A stretch of DNA of 64,000 bases from the NCBI GenBank assembly GCA_002343775.1, contig DDSH01000030.1, forward strand, positions 1 through 64,000, read 5' to 3'. How positions within the stretch are numbered: the stretch's first letter is position 1; each line of letters starts with the position of its first letter. Of the stretch, positions 32,371 through 40,894 are shown in pieces. The notes beneath the pieces are model-generated. The model ran no database searches and was not told the origin of the DNA. It saw only the letters and a program-made list of their open reading frames with translations. The position numbers were made by a program, and so were the translations under genes. Source of the stretch: Anaerolineales bacterium UBA2395. GTDB lineage: Bacteria; Chloroflexota; Anaerolineae; Anaerolineales; Villigracilaceae.

Positions 32371-34977
32371 ATGGCAATCAAATCTGCTGAACCTATTATC
32401 AAGAACGGTCTCCTGCCCACGCCTCCCATGCCGAAGGGACTGCCCAAAGCGCAGTTAACGGATAATGCCCGCCAGGTGTTGATGAAGCGTTACGTCCGGC
32501 GCGGCGATGACGGCAAACCCGCCGAAAATGTCGAGGAAATGTTCTGGCGCGTCGCCTACCATGTTGCCAAGGTCGAAGAGCAATGGGGCGCGGACGTACA
32601 AAAAAGAACAGTCGAATACTACCACCTGCTTTCCAGCAAGAAATTCTTCCCGAACTCTCCAACTTTTACCGGTGCCGGGACTCCGCTGGGGCAGCTGGCT
32701 GCCTGTTTCGTCCTTCCCATTACCGACGACATGGGACGACACAGCGCGGGCATCTTTCAAACCCTGCGAGACGCCGCACTGATCCAGCAGACAGGCGGCG
32801 GCAACGGCTTTTCCTTCTCTCGCCTGCGCCCGCAAGGCGCACGGGTGCAGACCTCAGCTGGGCAAGCCACCGGACCGGTTGGCTTTTTGCGGGTGTACGA
32901 CCACGCCTTCGGTGAGATCGCCCAGGGTGGCACGCGTCGCGGCGCGAACATGGCAGTCTTGCGCGTGGATCACCCGGATGTGGAAGATTTCATCACCTGC
33001 AAGATCAACGAGAACCATATTACCAACTTTAACATTTCGGTTGGAATCACCGACGCGTTCATGCAAGCCGTGAAAGAAGACAAGGAATGGGAACTGCGCT
33101 TCCCCGACCTGGTGGAGATGAAGAAGAAAGGCTTCAGCGGCACGCTCGAACAAGCCGAAGCCGAAGGCATCACCATCCATACCTATAAGAAGGTAAACGC
33201 ACGTGAATTGTTCAATAAGATCGTCAAACAGGCGCACCACAACGGCGAGCCTGGCGTGCTCTTTTTGGATGCCGCCAACCGCAGCAACCCGGTGCCGCAT
33301 TTGTACCCGCTTGAGGCGACGAATCCGTGCGGAGAACAATGGCTTGGACCGTACGAGAACTGCTGTCTCGGTTCGGTCAATTTGAACGAGCATTGCGGAG
33401 CGGATGGCACGGTGGATTGGGAAACTTTGCGGCAGAGCGTGGTCACTTCCACGCGCTTCCTCGATGATGTGGTCGAAGCGAATGCCTATGTTCCGGCGGT
33501 GCCGCAGCTCAAGGAAGCCGCGCATCGCGCCCGCCGCATTGGGTTGGGGATCATGGGTCTTGCCGACCTGATGTACCATGTGGGCGTGCGCTATGGCTCG
33601 AAGGAAGGTCAGGAATTCGGCGCGCAGATCATGGAATTTGTACGCTACCACGCCATGCTGACCAGTGTCGAACTCGCGCAGGAACGCGGTCCCTTCCCTG
33701 CCATTCAAAACTCCATCTACGATATGGACGATATGCAGTGGAAAGCGCCAACAGCCTTGATGAAGTATCAGAATAACTGGAACAGACCCGAGGTCAAATG
33801 GGAAGCGGTGGTGAACGGCATCAAAGAGCATGGTATCCGAAATGCCGCGCAGACCACCGTCGCGCCCACCGGAACCATCGCCACCGTCGCCGGTTGTGAA
33901 GGCTACGGCTGCGAACCTGTCTTCGCGTTGGCTTATATCCGCCACGTCAACGATAACGGCAAGGATCTGAAACTGACCTATGCCAGCCCGCGCTTTGACG
34001 AGGCGTTGAAGAAACTTGGTCTGGGCGAAGAGAAGCGCCAGGAGATCGTGGAGCAGGTGATGAGCGAGGGAACCTGCCAGCACATCCTTGAAATTCCGCA
34101 AGCCGTGCGCGATACCTTCGTGGTGTCCGGCGATATTACCGCCGAGGAACACGTGCGTATGCAGGGCGCGCTGCAAGCCTTTGTGGACAATTCACTCTCG
34201 AAGACGGTCAACTTCTCCGAAGGCGCCAGTGAAGCGGACGTTGCCACCGCGTACATGCTGGCATGGGAACTGGGCTGCAAAGGCATTACCGTGTATGTGA
34301 CCGGCTCACGCGACAAGGTGGTGTTGGAGACCAAAGCCACCGCGGAGAAGAAAGCCCCCGCCTCGGTCGAACCGAAAACTTCTCCCGCTCCCCAGCCTGT
34401 ACCTACCATTCCCCCTGCGGGGACGATGTGGCATGGGACCAAGAAGCCGCGTCCCAAGGCATTGACCGGGCGCACCTTCAACATCGACACGCCCGTCGGC
34501 AAGACGTTCGTGACCATCAACGAGAACGGCGGCGACCAACCCTTCGAGACATTCGTCAACACGGCGAAGGCTGGCTCCGAAACGGCGGCGGTTTCCGAGG
34601 CGATTGGACGGTTGATCTCATACATTTTGCGCATGGCGTCGCCGATTGCCCCGCTGGACAGATTGCGTGAAGTGGTGGTGCAACTGATCGGCATCGGCGG
34701 CGGACGCTCGCTCGGCTTTGGTCCGAACCGCGTGCGTTCCCTGCCTGATGGCATTGGTCAGGTATTGGATCAATATCTGAATGATAGGAACGGGATCGTG
34801 GTCGAGGAGGTCAAGTACAACTCCCTTGCGGGAGCGAACGGTGGCAACGGCAATGGAAATGAACATGCCGCACCTGCCATGAGAATCGGTGACCTATGCC
34901 CTGAATGCGGCGAAGCCGCCGTGGTCAATGAAGAAGGCTGCCGCAAGTGCTATGCCTGCGGGTATTCGGAGTGCTAG
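32371..34977 (+). CDS. nrdJ: Adenosylcobalamin-dependent (class II) ribonucleotide reductase
   Basis: Reduces ribonucleotides to deoxyribonucleotides using coenzyme B12, so it works with or without oxygen. It is 868 aa. Typical blocks are FFPNSPTFTGAGTPLGQLAACFVLPI (first active-site Cys), QTGGGNGFSFSRLRP, GGTRRGANMAVL, the radical-site region NPCGEQWLGPYENCCLGSVNL, and PTGTIATVAGCEGYGCEP. The C-terminus ends in a zinc-ribbon-like CPEC...CRKCYACGYSEC carrying redox cysteines, preceded by a Pro-rich linker at about 655-690. NrdR is encoded just upstream. Confidence 0.96.
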   Translation: MAIKSAEPIIKNGLLPTPPMPKGLPKAQLTDNARQVLMKRYVRRGDDGKPAENVEEMFWRVAYHVAKVEEQWGADVQKRTVEYYHLLSSKKFFPNSPTFTGAGTPLGQLAACFVLPITDDMGRHSAGIFQTLRDAALIQQTGGGNGFSFSRLRPQGARVQTSAGQATGPVGFLRVYDHAFGEIAQGGTRRGANMAVLRVDHPDVEDFITCKINENHITNFNISVGITDAFMQAVKEDKEWELRFPDLVEMKKKGFSGTLEQAEAEGITIHTYKKVNARELFNKIVKQAHHNGEPGVLFLDAANRSNPVPHLYPLEATNPCGEQWLGPYENCCLGSVNLNEHCGADGTVDWETLRQSVVTSTRFLDDVVEANAYVPAVPQLKEAAHRARRIGLGIMGLADLMYHVGVRYGSKEGQEFGAQIMEFVRYHAMLTSVELAQERGPFPAIQNSIYDMDDMQWKAPTALMKYQNNWNRPEVKWEAVVNGIKEHGIRNAAQTTVAPTGTIATVAGCEGYGCEPVFALAYIRHVNDNGKDLKLTYASPRFDEALKKLGLGEEKRQEIVEQVMSEGTCQHILEIPQAVRDTFVVSGDITAEEHVRMQGALQAFVDNSLSKTVNFSEGASEADVATAYMLAWELGCKGITVYVTGSRDKVVLETKATAEKKAPASVEPKTSPAPQPVPTIPPAGTMWHGTKKPRPKALTGRTFNIDTPVGKTFVTINENGGDQPFETFVNTAKAGSETAAVSEAIGRLISYILRMASPIAPLDRLREVVVQLIGIGGGRSLGFGPNRVRSLPDGIGQVLDQYLNDRNGIVVEEVKYNSLAGANGGNGNGNEHAAPAMRIGDLCPECGEAAVVNEEGCRKCYACGYSEC

Positions 34978-35019
34978 CGGGGTAGTGCGTTGACAGGTTG
35001 GAAGGTTGCGGGTTTGAAA

Positions 35020-35054
35020 GTTGTAGGGGCGGACGATTCGTCCGCCCCTACAAC
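35020..35054. repeat. Perfect 17-bp inverted repeat, REP-like
   Basis: GTTGTAGGGGCGGACGA (35020-35036) and its exact complement (35038-35054) around a single T. It follows a GGTTG-rich run (35006 onward). The GTAGGGGCGG...CCGCCCCTAC style is that of dispersed REP/MITE-like repeats. Only one copy is in the window, so dispersal cannot be shown here. Confidence 0.65.
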
Positions 35055-35077
35055 AAGGAAATGGAAAGGAGGTAAAA

Positions 35078-35170
35078 ATGGAAACTACTCTTGCAATCGA
35101 AGTATTCTTGTTGTCCGTTGCAACAGGAATGGCAATTCGAATGTTTATATTCCTACTACGTGGAAGATAA
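35078..35170 (+). CDS. Candidate 30-aa membrane micropeptide
   Basis: ATG 35078 sits 5 nt behind a full AAAGGAGGT Shine-Dalgarno, the best ribosome site in this region. The 30-residue product begins METTLAIEVF, is almost wholly hydrophobic in the middle (FLLSVATGMAIRMFIFLL) and ends RGR, as expected for a single-pass membrane peptide. It lies after nrdJ and before a terminator. It is too short for family recognition, and the evidence is the ribosome site plus composition only. Confidence 0.5.
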   Translation: METTLAIEVFLLSVATGMAIRMFIFLLRGR

Positions 35171-35227
35171 CATGAAAAGTAATAACGAATTGTCCAATAC
35201 GGTTTGAAAATTATACTCAACTCGCAA

Positions 35228-35257
35228 AAGCGCCCCATTATGGGGCGCTTGCGGTTT
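35228..35257 (+). terminator. Terminator after nrdJ and the micropeptide
   Basis: AAGCGCCCCA (35228-35237) pairs with TGGGGCGCTT (35241-35250) around TTA; GCGGTTTT follows. Strong GC stem. Confidence 0.85.
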
Positions 35258-35517
35258 TAAAAGGGAAATTCTCAATAAAAGAGAGGCACCATCCAAGATT
35301 GTGCGCCCTTTCCGATTCCAACATCTGACCGGTCTTTTTCCAAAAATGTACTGTCATCTTTTAAAAGATGTAATGTCAAGTTTCTAAAGATGTACCGTCA
35401 TTTTTGTGGGGCAGGTGGTCAAATGCCAGTGACAGCCACGGTTGAAAGGATTTTCACTGATGGAGAAATTTCTTTCGAGATAATGGATTATGCCAAAACT
35501 CGTGAATTTCTCATCCC
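35258..35517. other. Intergenic tract with no clear gene
   Basis: AT-rich stretch between the nrdJ terminator and the minus-strand island. It contains the 22-bp-period repeat (35346-35400) and a 32-codon open frame from ATG 35423 to 35521 (MPVTATVERIFTDGEISFEI...), which overlaps the end of the S24 gene. That frame has no ribosome site; it could be the broken start of a transposase or other gene, but I do not recognise it. Confidence 0.4.
35346..35400 (+). repeat. Three 11-bp direct repeats at exact 22-bp period
   Basis: ATGTACTGTCA at 35346, ATGTAATGTCA at 35368 and ATGTACCGTCA at 35390; each starts exactly 22 bp after the previous one and is flanked by A/T-rich AAAG or TTTT. Multiple spaced terminal repeats of about 20 bp are known at the ends of IS21-type elements, where transposase binds. 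This may be a solo IS end or an iteron-like binding array. Confidence 0.6.
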
Positions 35518-36609
35518 TTAGGTCTTTTTCTTGAAGACCGCCTCAACTACGCCCACGATGCTCAATTCACGTTCGGAATAATCCCTGCTGAATTCCGGCA
35601 GGTTCTTGATAGTTTCGTCTGAGGTTTCGGGAATGAGAATCAGCCGGTTGCCGATCCTTTGCAGTCGTTTCACCGTTGCGCGCGAGTCGTTGTCGCGGAT
35701 TTCCACTACAACGATTTCGTCGTTGTTCGCGGTGGTCTGCGCGAGAACAAAAACATAATCTCCATGTTCGATGGGGACCGGAGTGGCGCGGTTCATGCTG
35801 TCGCCTTTGATGCGCAGGGTATGGTATTTCCGTTTTTGTTGTATGACGACCGAATCGGTGGGTGGATCGGTTTCGATCTCACGGATTTTATAGGCTTTGT
35901 AGGGAGTTCCTTCGATCAGAACCTCTGAAATTTCAAGGTTAAGTTCTGGTTGCTCAAAACCAACCGCGCCAAATCCGCCTGCCGGTACTTCATCATGGAT
36001 CTGACAGTCCACCCATTTTAAAGCCGTAGGATCGCCATTGTAGACCTCATGCAGGCCTTCTTTATAGGCAGGTAATGTATCTGAATCCATGGCTTGTTCC
36101 AGGTAATTTTCTAACATGGGAATTACGTTGGTATACCATTTTACTTTTTCAGGAACGAGGCTCCAATTCTGCTGCTCATTTGTGAAAATTTGGATGGTCT
36201 CCTGCCAATTAGCGATACCTTTAACGTGCGAATTATTCACCCAGTGAATGCAACCGATCATCCATAACACAACCGCATGTAAATGAGGATAGGTCTTGAA
36301 TTTTATTTCTGCCTCATTGCAAAAGCGCAAAGCTTCTTTTAGGTTTTCCAGATCGCACGAAATCTTCGCGCAGCGCAGCATAACCTCTCCACGATAGGCA
36401 GGGTCCGCCGTTTGGGTTAATTCCTCGAGTTCCCCAACATATCTCCAGACTTGGTTGGATTGATTTGCATTGTATGCATTCTCCATTAGATTAAACAGTT
36501 TCTGGTGTGGACGTTGGAATACTGCTGTTGAGCCATCTACATGCAACCATAACAACGTTTTTTTGAACCAGACCTTCAGGGTATTGATCGAATCTTCGTC
36601 CTTAGCCAT
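35518..36609 (-). CDS. Helical-repeat protein with C-terminal LexA/UmuD-type S24 peptidase domain
   Basis: 363 aa. Residues 1-205 are alpha-helical with TPR-like pairs (VWRYVGELEELTQTADPAYRGEVMLRCAKIS, LKEALRFCNEAEIKFKTYPH). Residues about 210-363 match the S24 fold: DEVPAGGFG with an Ala-Gly scissile-type site, HTLRIKGDSM with the catalytic Ser, EIVVVEI, ATVKRL with the catalytic Lys, and the closing SIVGVVEAVF. No helix-turn-helix domain is present, unlike LexA or phage repressors. Last gene of the KAP-SPFH operon, 37 nt after the previous one. It looks more AT-rich than its surroundings (by eye). Confidence 0.8.
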   Translation of the reverse strand: MAKDEDSINTLKVWFKKTLLWLHVDGSTAVFQRPHQKLFNLMENAYNANQSNQVWRYVGELEELTQTADPAYRGEVMLRCAKISCDLENLKEALRFCNEAEIKFKTYPHLHAVVLWMIGCIHWVNNSHVKGIANWQETIQIFTNEQQNWSLVPEKVKWYTNVIPMLENYLEQAMDSDTLPAYKEGLHEVYNGDPTALKWVDCQIHDEVPAGGFGAVGFEQPELNLEISEVLIEGTPYKAYKIREIETDPPTDSVVIQQKRKYHTLRIKGDSMNRATPVPIEHGDYVFVLAQTTANNDEIVVVEIRDNDSRATVKRLQRIGNRLILIPETSDETIKNLPEFSRDYSERELSIVGVVEAVFKKKT

Positions 36610-36646
36610 AGCATTTCCTCTTCGGCGGTGCGATTTCTTGGATTTT

Positions 36647-37864
36647 TTATTCTTTTGTTCCGTTTGGCAATTTATTATTTGAACCTAATGCCTTAATGAC
36701 TTGTGCTGTGCGCAGAAGAATTAAGTTTTGCATAGTTCGAATCTTGTCGCTGCCAAGCGGCAAGCCGTCCATGGCATTGATGATGCTCACAAGCAGTTCA
36801 GCTTCCGCCTCCGCTCGCCCTAGTTCCTCATAAGCTATCTGCTGCGCATCGCCATGGGCTTGACTGATTTGGATATCTCCGGCGAGTTTTACACCCCAAT
36901 TGGCAATGTGTTGCTTTTCCACATCCACTTCGCTGCTGAAAGCCCCCGGGTCCCACCAGCGCAGGATGGTTCCAAATTCGCGCAACCCTTCCTTGAATTT
37001 TGGGTCATATCCTTCTTTGACGACTTCATCCCGATCTTGGTGGGTGAGATTTTCACGCGGGGCGATGATCTCGTCCAGTTTATGTTTGCTGATATAGCCT
37101 CGGATGATGCCGCTCACTTTCCCGCGAACGGCACTCTCCCATGAGACCTGCTCGGGCTGGTTGAGCAGACTCATTTGAACCGGACGGTTGTACACGAAAT
37201 CGCGGATCGCCTGTGGGGAGTATGGGTAGGGGTTACGTTCCGACTTATTCTCGCGGTAGAGGACGTCCCAGCGCGGGTCCCATATGCGGTAGTTAAACTT
37301 TGTCTCTTTGACGGTCACTTGGATCCCATCTTTGGTATTGGCAGTGATGGAAGCGACCGTGCTTTCCTGTTCACGCAAATCCACCATCGCCTGGATCCGT
37401 TCGCGGCGGGAAAGGAAGCGCTTCTTACCCTGACCGTAGACCTTCTCCGGCGCGGTCAGCGATTCGGTCAGCACGACATAGCCAGGATCGACATCCATAT
37501 ACACCGGTCCACCGATCTTTTCCACCGTCTCATGCCAGGGCGAATCCTCCATACGGTGATTGACGCGGATCTTCGGAGTAAACATCCCAAAGAAACAGAT
37601 CATAAAATAGCGGAAGGGAACTTTGTCGAAATCGTATCGGTAGATATCCTTGAGGTAATATACTGCCGTTGCCAGCGCGCCGATCAGCCCAAAGAAGTAC
37701 ATCAACAGCAGGGTGTTGAGGAAGGGGAAATAACGCCCTGCAAACCCCTTGAATGCATTGAAGAGGAACAGGAGGACGGGAATTTCGACCAGCACAACAA
37801 AGCGAATCATTCCAATCCGCATGCTGTCGCCAAAGATCAAACCGGAAAGGTTTTGTCTATTCAT
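36647..37864 (-). CDS. Membrane protein with SPFH/band-7-like domain (second of pair)
   Basis: 405 aa. Two N-terminal membrane segments (about 21-38 and 48-70) precede a region resembling SPFH proteins: GGPVYMDVDPGYVVLTE, YGQGKKRFLSRRERIQAMVDLREQES and TKDGIQVTVKETKFNYRIWDP (about 118-195). The C-terminal part is a long charged helix (GDAQQIAYEELGRAEAEAELLVSI), as in flotillin/HflK-type proteins. Likely part of a membrane oligomer with the preceding gene product. Position between gene 2 and the S24 gene, spacers 25 and 37 nt, shows an operon. Confidence 0.72.
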   Translation of the reverse strand: MNRQNLSGLIFGDSMRIGMIRFVVLVEIPVLLFLFNAFKGFAGRYFPFLNTLLLMYFFGLIGALATAVYYLKDIYRYDFDKVPFRYFMICFFGMFTPKIRVNHRMEDSPWHETVEKIGGPVYMDVDPGYVVLTESLTAPEKVYGQGKKRFLSRRERIQAMVDLREQESTVASITANTKDGIQVTVKETKFNYRIWDPRWDVLYRENKSERNPYPYSPQAIRDFVYNRPVQMSLLNQPEQVSWESAVRGKVSGIIRGYISKHKLDEIIAPRENLTHQDRDEVVKEGYDPKFKEGLREFGTILRWWDPGAFSSEVDVEKQHIANWGVKLAGDIQISQAHGDAQQIAYEELGRAEAEAELLVSIINAMDGLPLGSDKIRTMQNLILLRTAQVIKALGSNNKLPNGTKE

Positions 37865-37889
37865 AAGGTCGTTCTACAAGTAGTCGGTT

Positions 37890-39575
37890 TCATGTACTGC
37901 TATCCTCAGGGAGCGACTTTGCCTCGCCAGATTCATCCTTTGGGTTTTGCATCAGCATTTGACTAATGCTTTGCATCAAATTCAACGTATTGTCTGGCAG
38001 CAACTTGCGCGTTTCAGGGTCTGCTGCAGCCGCCTCCAATTCCTGGAAGATCAAGATCGCCAGCGCTTCACGCGGATATTCCTGTTTTTCGAGAATCTTA
38101 TTAAAGTTATAGTACATGCTTCGTTGAACACGGACACGGGCATGATTCTTGATACGTGTCGCTTCCAGTTCATAATCGGCGCGTTTGAGCATCTCTTCTT
38201 TGCGCTTGATCGACAGCCAGCTATCCTTGAACTTATCGCGCACGTCCTTATCAATCGGCTCAAGGTCTCCGCAGCCGGCGTTGAGCACCTTGATGCCGCG
38301 ATCTCGAAGCACATCGGGTCGGGTGAGCATCTGCGGCGGGAGGAAGACCAGGTCGCGTTCAAGGAGGATATCCCCGGGTTTCAGGTCTTCTCCGTTCTCA
38401 CGATGCACCACGCGATAAGCCAGCACGCCTGTGTTTCGAACAGCCAGCCCGAGTTTTTTTCGCAGATCGCCCATCGGGTTTGCTGAAGAATCATCTGGCG
38501 CATACAAATTCATAAAAGTTTCATGCGAAAGCAAAATGCGGAATTTTTCCGCTGCCACATCCTGGGGCCACTCATGCCAGCGCTTCATGGGGGTTGGGTT
38601 CGGTTCGTGCAGGTGTGTGATCATATAGATCGCCTGTTTCACCCGTTCGGCGTTGAAGGAATAGGGGAATTTTTTTTCCGGCACTTGTGAAGTGACTGAA
38701 AGCGGGCTGGGATGGTTACGCAGGAAGTTCCGGATTTCATCCGCATCTCCCTCATGGAGATCCTGACTCAGTTTACTGACGATTTTCATCCCTGCCGGAG
38801 GGTCTTTCTTCCATTCGATAACGTGAACCTGATTGTTAACCAGGCAGACATCGAGAATTTCCGGCGGTTCTCCAAGCGTAAATGAGGCAGACACTGACGT
38901 TTTGACGCGGATACCGTCGCGGGTGTCGGCGATGACATCCTTGCGTGAGCGGGATTGAACGCGTAAATCCACCGACCCAGTGATTTTTTCGTTCTTTTCG
39001 ATGAATGCCAACCCCGGTCCCACCACGCGGACATGCGCCGGATATGGCTTTACTTTGCGGAAGGAGAAGCGGACTCTCTGTGGTTTGGATACATCTTCAA
39101 CGAACTCTTCATCCACCTTCTCCCGGACTTTATCGAGCGCCATTGCACTTCTCAGGTCTAGGAACGCCACCCCGGCGCTGTTCTTGCTGAATTCCTCGTG
39201 GCTTCCGTCCACGATGCCATCGCGGACAAAGACCGCCGGTCCGTGCCAGCGACCCATCGTGATGCCGAATTTGATCATCCGCAGGAACGCCGGGATGACC
39301 TGATTGGGCGATGTGATCGGCAGCACGAAGTGGACGAACCACAGGATGAAGATGGCATAGATGAAGAGCAGCCCAAGCAGTCCGATGAAGAGTCTCAGCG
39401 CAGAGTCGCCGCTTACATCCGGGATGGGCATGCGAAACAGGAAATAGTTGTGTAATCCTGCATACGTGTTCTTGATATCTTCCCAAGCAATGACGATAAT
39501 TGCAATGAGGATGATGAAACGAAGAAACCTCTGCCAGAATGTAAACCCGCGCAGGTTAAAACGGTCCGAGGTCAT
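37890..39575 (-). CDS. Membrane protein with SPFH/band-7-like domain (first of pair)
   Basis: 561 aa from ATG 39575, which overlaps the KAP stop as ATGA; a GTG at 39599 is possible but less likely. TMs lie at about 13-30 and 61-85. The SPFH-like part is VVGPGLAFIEKNEKITGSVDLRVQSRSRKDVIADTRDGIRVKTSVSASFTLG (about 193-245). The C-terminus has a helical segment with EEMLKRADYELEATRIKNHARVRVQRSMYYNF. It is not a close paralogue of the next gene but shares the plan, recalling HflK/HflC pairs. Confidence 0.72.
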   Translation of the reverse strand: MTSDRFNLRGFTFWQRFLRFIILIAIIVIAWEDIKNTYAGLHNYFLFRMPIPDVSGDSALRLFIGLLGLLFIYAIFILWFVHFVLPITSPNQVIPAFLRMIKFGITMGRWHGPAVFVRDGIVDGSHEEFSKNSAGVAFLDLRSAMALDKVREKVDEEFVEDVSKPQRVRFSFRKVKPYPAHVRVVGPGLAFIEKNEKITGSVDLRVQSRSRKDVIADTRDGIRVKTSVSASFTLGEPPEILDVCLVNNQVHVIEWKKDPPAGMKIVSKLSQDLHEGDADEIRNFLRNHPSPLSVTSQVPEKKFPYSFNAERVKQAIYMITHLHEPNPTPMKRWHEWPQDVAAEKFRILLSHETFMNLYAPDDSSANPMGDLRKKLGLAVRNTGVLAYRVVHRENGEDLKPGDILLERDLVFLPPQMLTRPDVLRDRGIKVLNAGCGDLEPIDKDVRDKFKDSWLSIKRKEEMLKRADYELEATRIKNHARVRVQRSMYYNFNKILEKQEYPREALAILIFQELEAAAADPETRKLLPDNTLNLMQSISQMLMQNPKDESGEAKSLPEDSST

Positions 39576-40843
39576 GGCAAGCCCATCTCCCGCAGCCACG
39601 TCATGCCGCTCGCCAGCAGCCCGCAGGCTTCTTCAAGTTTTTGTCCCTTGATGAAGCAGGAATGGATATAGTGGGTGAGCGAGCGATTCTCGGTCAGCTC
39701 TTTATGCAAAGGGATCGGGTTGGGACCTCCCGCGAAATTTTCGAGAATGCCGCGCACATGCTCGGGGGAATTGGATGAGAACCGTTCATAGAAGGCGGGC
39801 CAGGTGTTGTACAGCAGGATGAGCGCAAAGATCGTATCCGGGTCGGCGGATGTTCCCGTTGGAACGGGCATGGCGTACGATCTGTAAAAGCGATGCGCGG
39901 TCTTCAACAGGCGGCGCGGGACCAGCACTTCGGGCAATTGCGGAATCTTTTGGGGGTCGATGCTTGGCAGCCCTGGTCTGGGAGAGAGGATGGCGCTTTG
40001 AAAAAATTTGTGAAGGCTTGCTGCTGAAACAGGCGGAATGTGATATTGCTCGGGGATGATCTTGTCGAGATAGCTGTTTCCGTCCATTGCCGTACCTTCG
40101 TATTTGCGGTCGATGTAACTGGCGATCACTCCGGAATCCATGGCAAAGACCCAGGTACAGCCGGGCGCATCAAGGAAATTTTTGGTCGATTCGAGCAGGC
40201 GCACAACATTTTCAGGGGAGCAGCGGTCCAGGTTGTCGATCAAAAAGACAAGTCGGCGGTTCTGATGCGTTTGGCGGGTGAGCTGCACCAATTCCCTGAA
40301 CATGTCCTGCGCATCCCGGATGTCATCCATCAGGGTGTCGAGGTCTCGCAGGTTGGGCTTATCCGGCGCGACATCCTTGAGGTTTTCGACGTACCCTTTG
40401 ACATCGCCCAACTCCAGCCTGAGAATATTTCTGAGCAGGAGATCTGTGCCAGCCTGTGCCAGCACGCCCAGAATTCGCCGCCAGCTTTTTGTGTAACCGG
40501 GCGGCGCAGACTCGCCAATGAGGTTGCGGACTTGCACGAGCAGTGGGATGGACAGGTCGCCGGAAATCTCGTAACGCCATACATCCAGATATTGGATGAG
40601 AGGCTGGGCGCGCCTCTCATTTTCGAGTTTTTCGTTGAGCGCTTGCATCAGGTTCAGGATGGATGTTTTGCCAACCCCCCAGTTTCCATACAATCCAAGC
40701 GTGGATGGGCAGTCCGGCTCGGAGACTCTATCCAGAATCTGGCGGGCAAATTGAAGCCTGCCAAGATGGTCGAGTTCCATCTCCCGGATCGGTTCGAAAA
40801 TGCTTGCATTTTTATTTGAACGTTCCAAACCCTCATTATGCAT
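39572..40843 (-). CDS. KAP-type P-loop NTPase
   Basis: 423 aa. Walker A GNWGVGKTS at residues 53-61, just after TLGLY, and Walker B LVFLIDNLDRC at about 198-208, the arrangement of KAP-family ATPases (PRK: P-loop, then NLDRC). Between them is a helical insert, with DVWRYEISGDLSIPLLVQV typical of KAP. No obvious membrane segment. KAP NTPases act at membranes and in several mobile defence and conflict systems; the role here is unknown. It is the first gene of the operon, with AAGGG before the ATG, and coupled by ATGA to the SPFH-like gene. Confidence 0.85.
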   Translation of the reverse strand: MHNEGLERSNKNASIFEPIREMELDHLGRLQFARQILDRVSEPDCPSTLGLYGNWGVGKTSILNLMQALNEKLENERRAQPLIQYLDVWRYEISGDLSIPLLVQVRNLIGESAPPGYTKSWRRILGVLAQAGTDLLLRNILRLELGDVKGYVENLKDVAPDKPNLRDLDTLMDDIRDAQDMFRELVQLTRQTHQNRRLVFLIDNLDRCSPENVVRLLESTKNFLDAPGCTWVFAMDSGVIASYIDRKYEGTAMDGNSYLDKIIPEQYHIPPVSAASLHKFFQSAILSPRPGLPSIDPQKIPQLPEVLVPRRLLKTAHRFYRSYAMPVPTGTSADPDTIFALILLYNTWPAFYERFSSNSPEHVRGILENFAGGPNPIPLHKELTENRSLTHYIHSCFIKGQKLEEACGLLASGMTWLREMGLP

Positions 40844-40864
40844 CGTTGTTTTCCCTTGCTGAAA

Positions 40865-40894
40865 AGTATACGCGAATCGAATAAGTTATGTCAA
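40865..40894 (-). promoter_or_regulatory. Promoter of the KAP-SPFH-S24 operon
   Basis: On the minus strand TTGACA (40894-40889), 18-nt spacer, TATACT (40870-40865). The start would be near 40858, 15 nt before the KAP ATG. No SOS-box-like palindrome was seen around it. Confidence 0.8.

Noticed and set aside
32854..34176. 440-codon open frame on the minus strand inside nrdJ
   Set aside because: It mirrors the codon pattern of nrdJ, has no family features and no ribosome site; the same holds for the 295-codon frame opposite rplC and rplD (551-1438).
35346..35400. Three spaced repeats looked like a CRISPR array
   Set aside because: Units are only 11 bp with 11-bp gaps, far too short for repeats and spacers, and no cas gene is near.
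35423..35521. 32-codon ORF overlapping the S24 gene end
   Set aside because: It has no Shine-Dalgarno and no recognisable family; kept only as a possible gene remnant in the intergenic entry.
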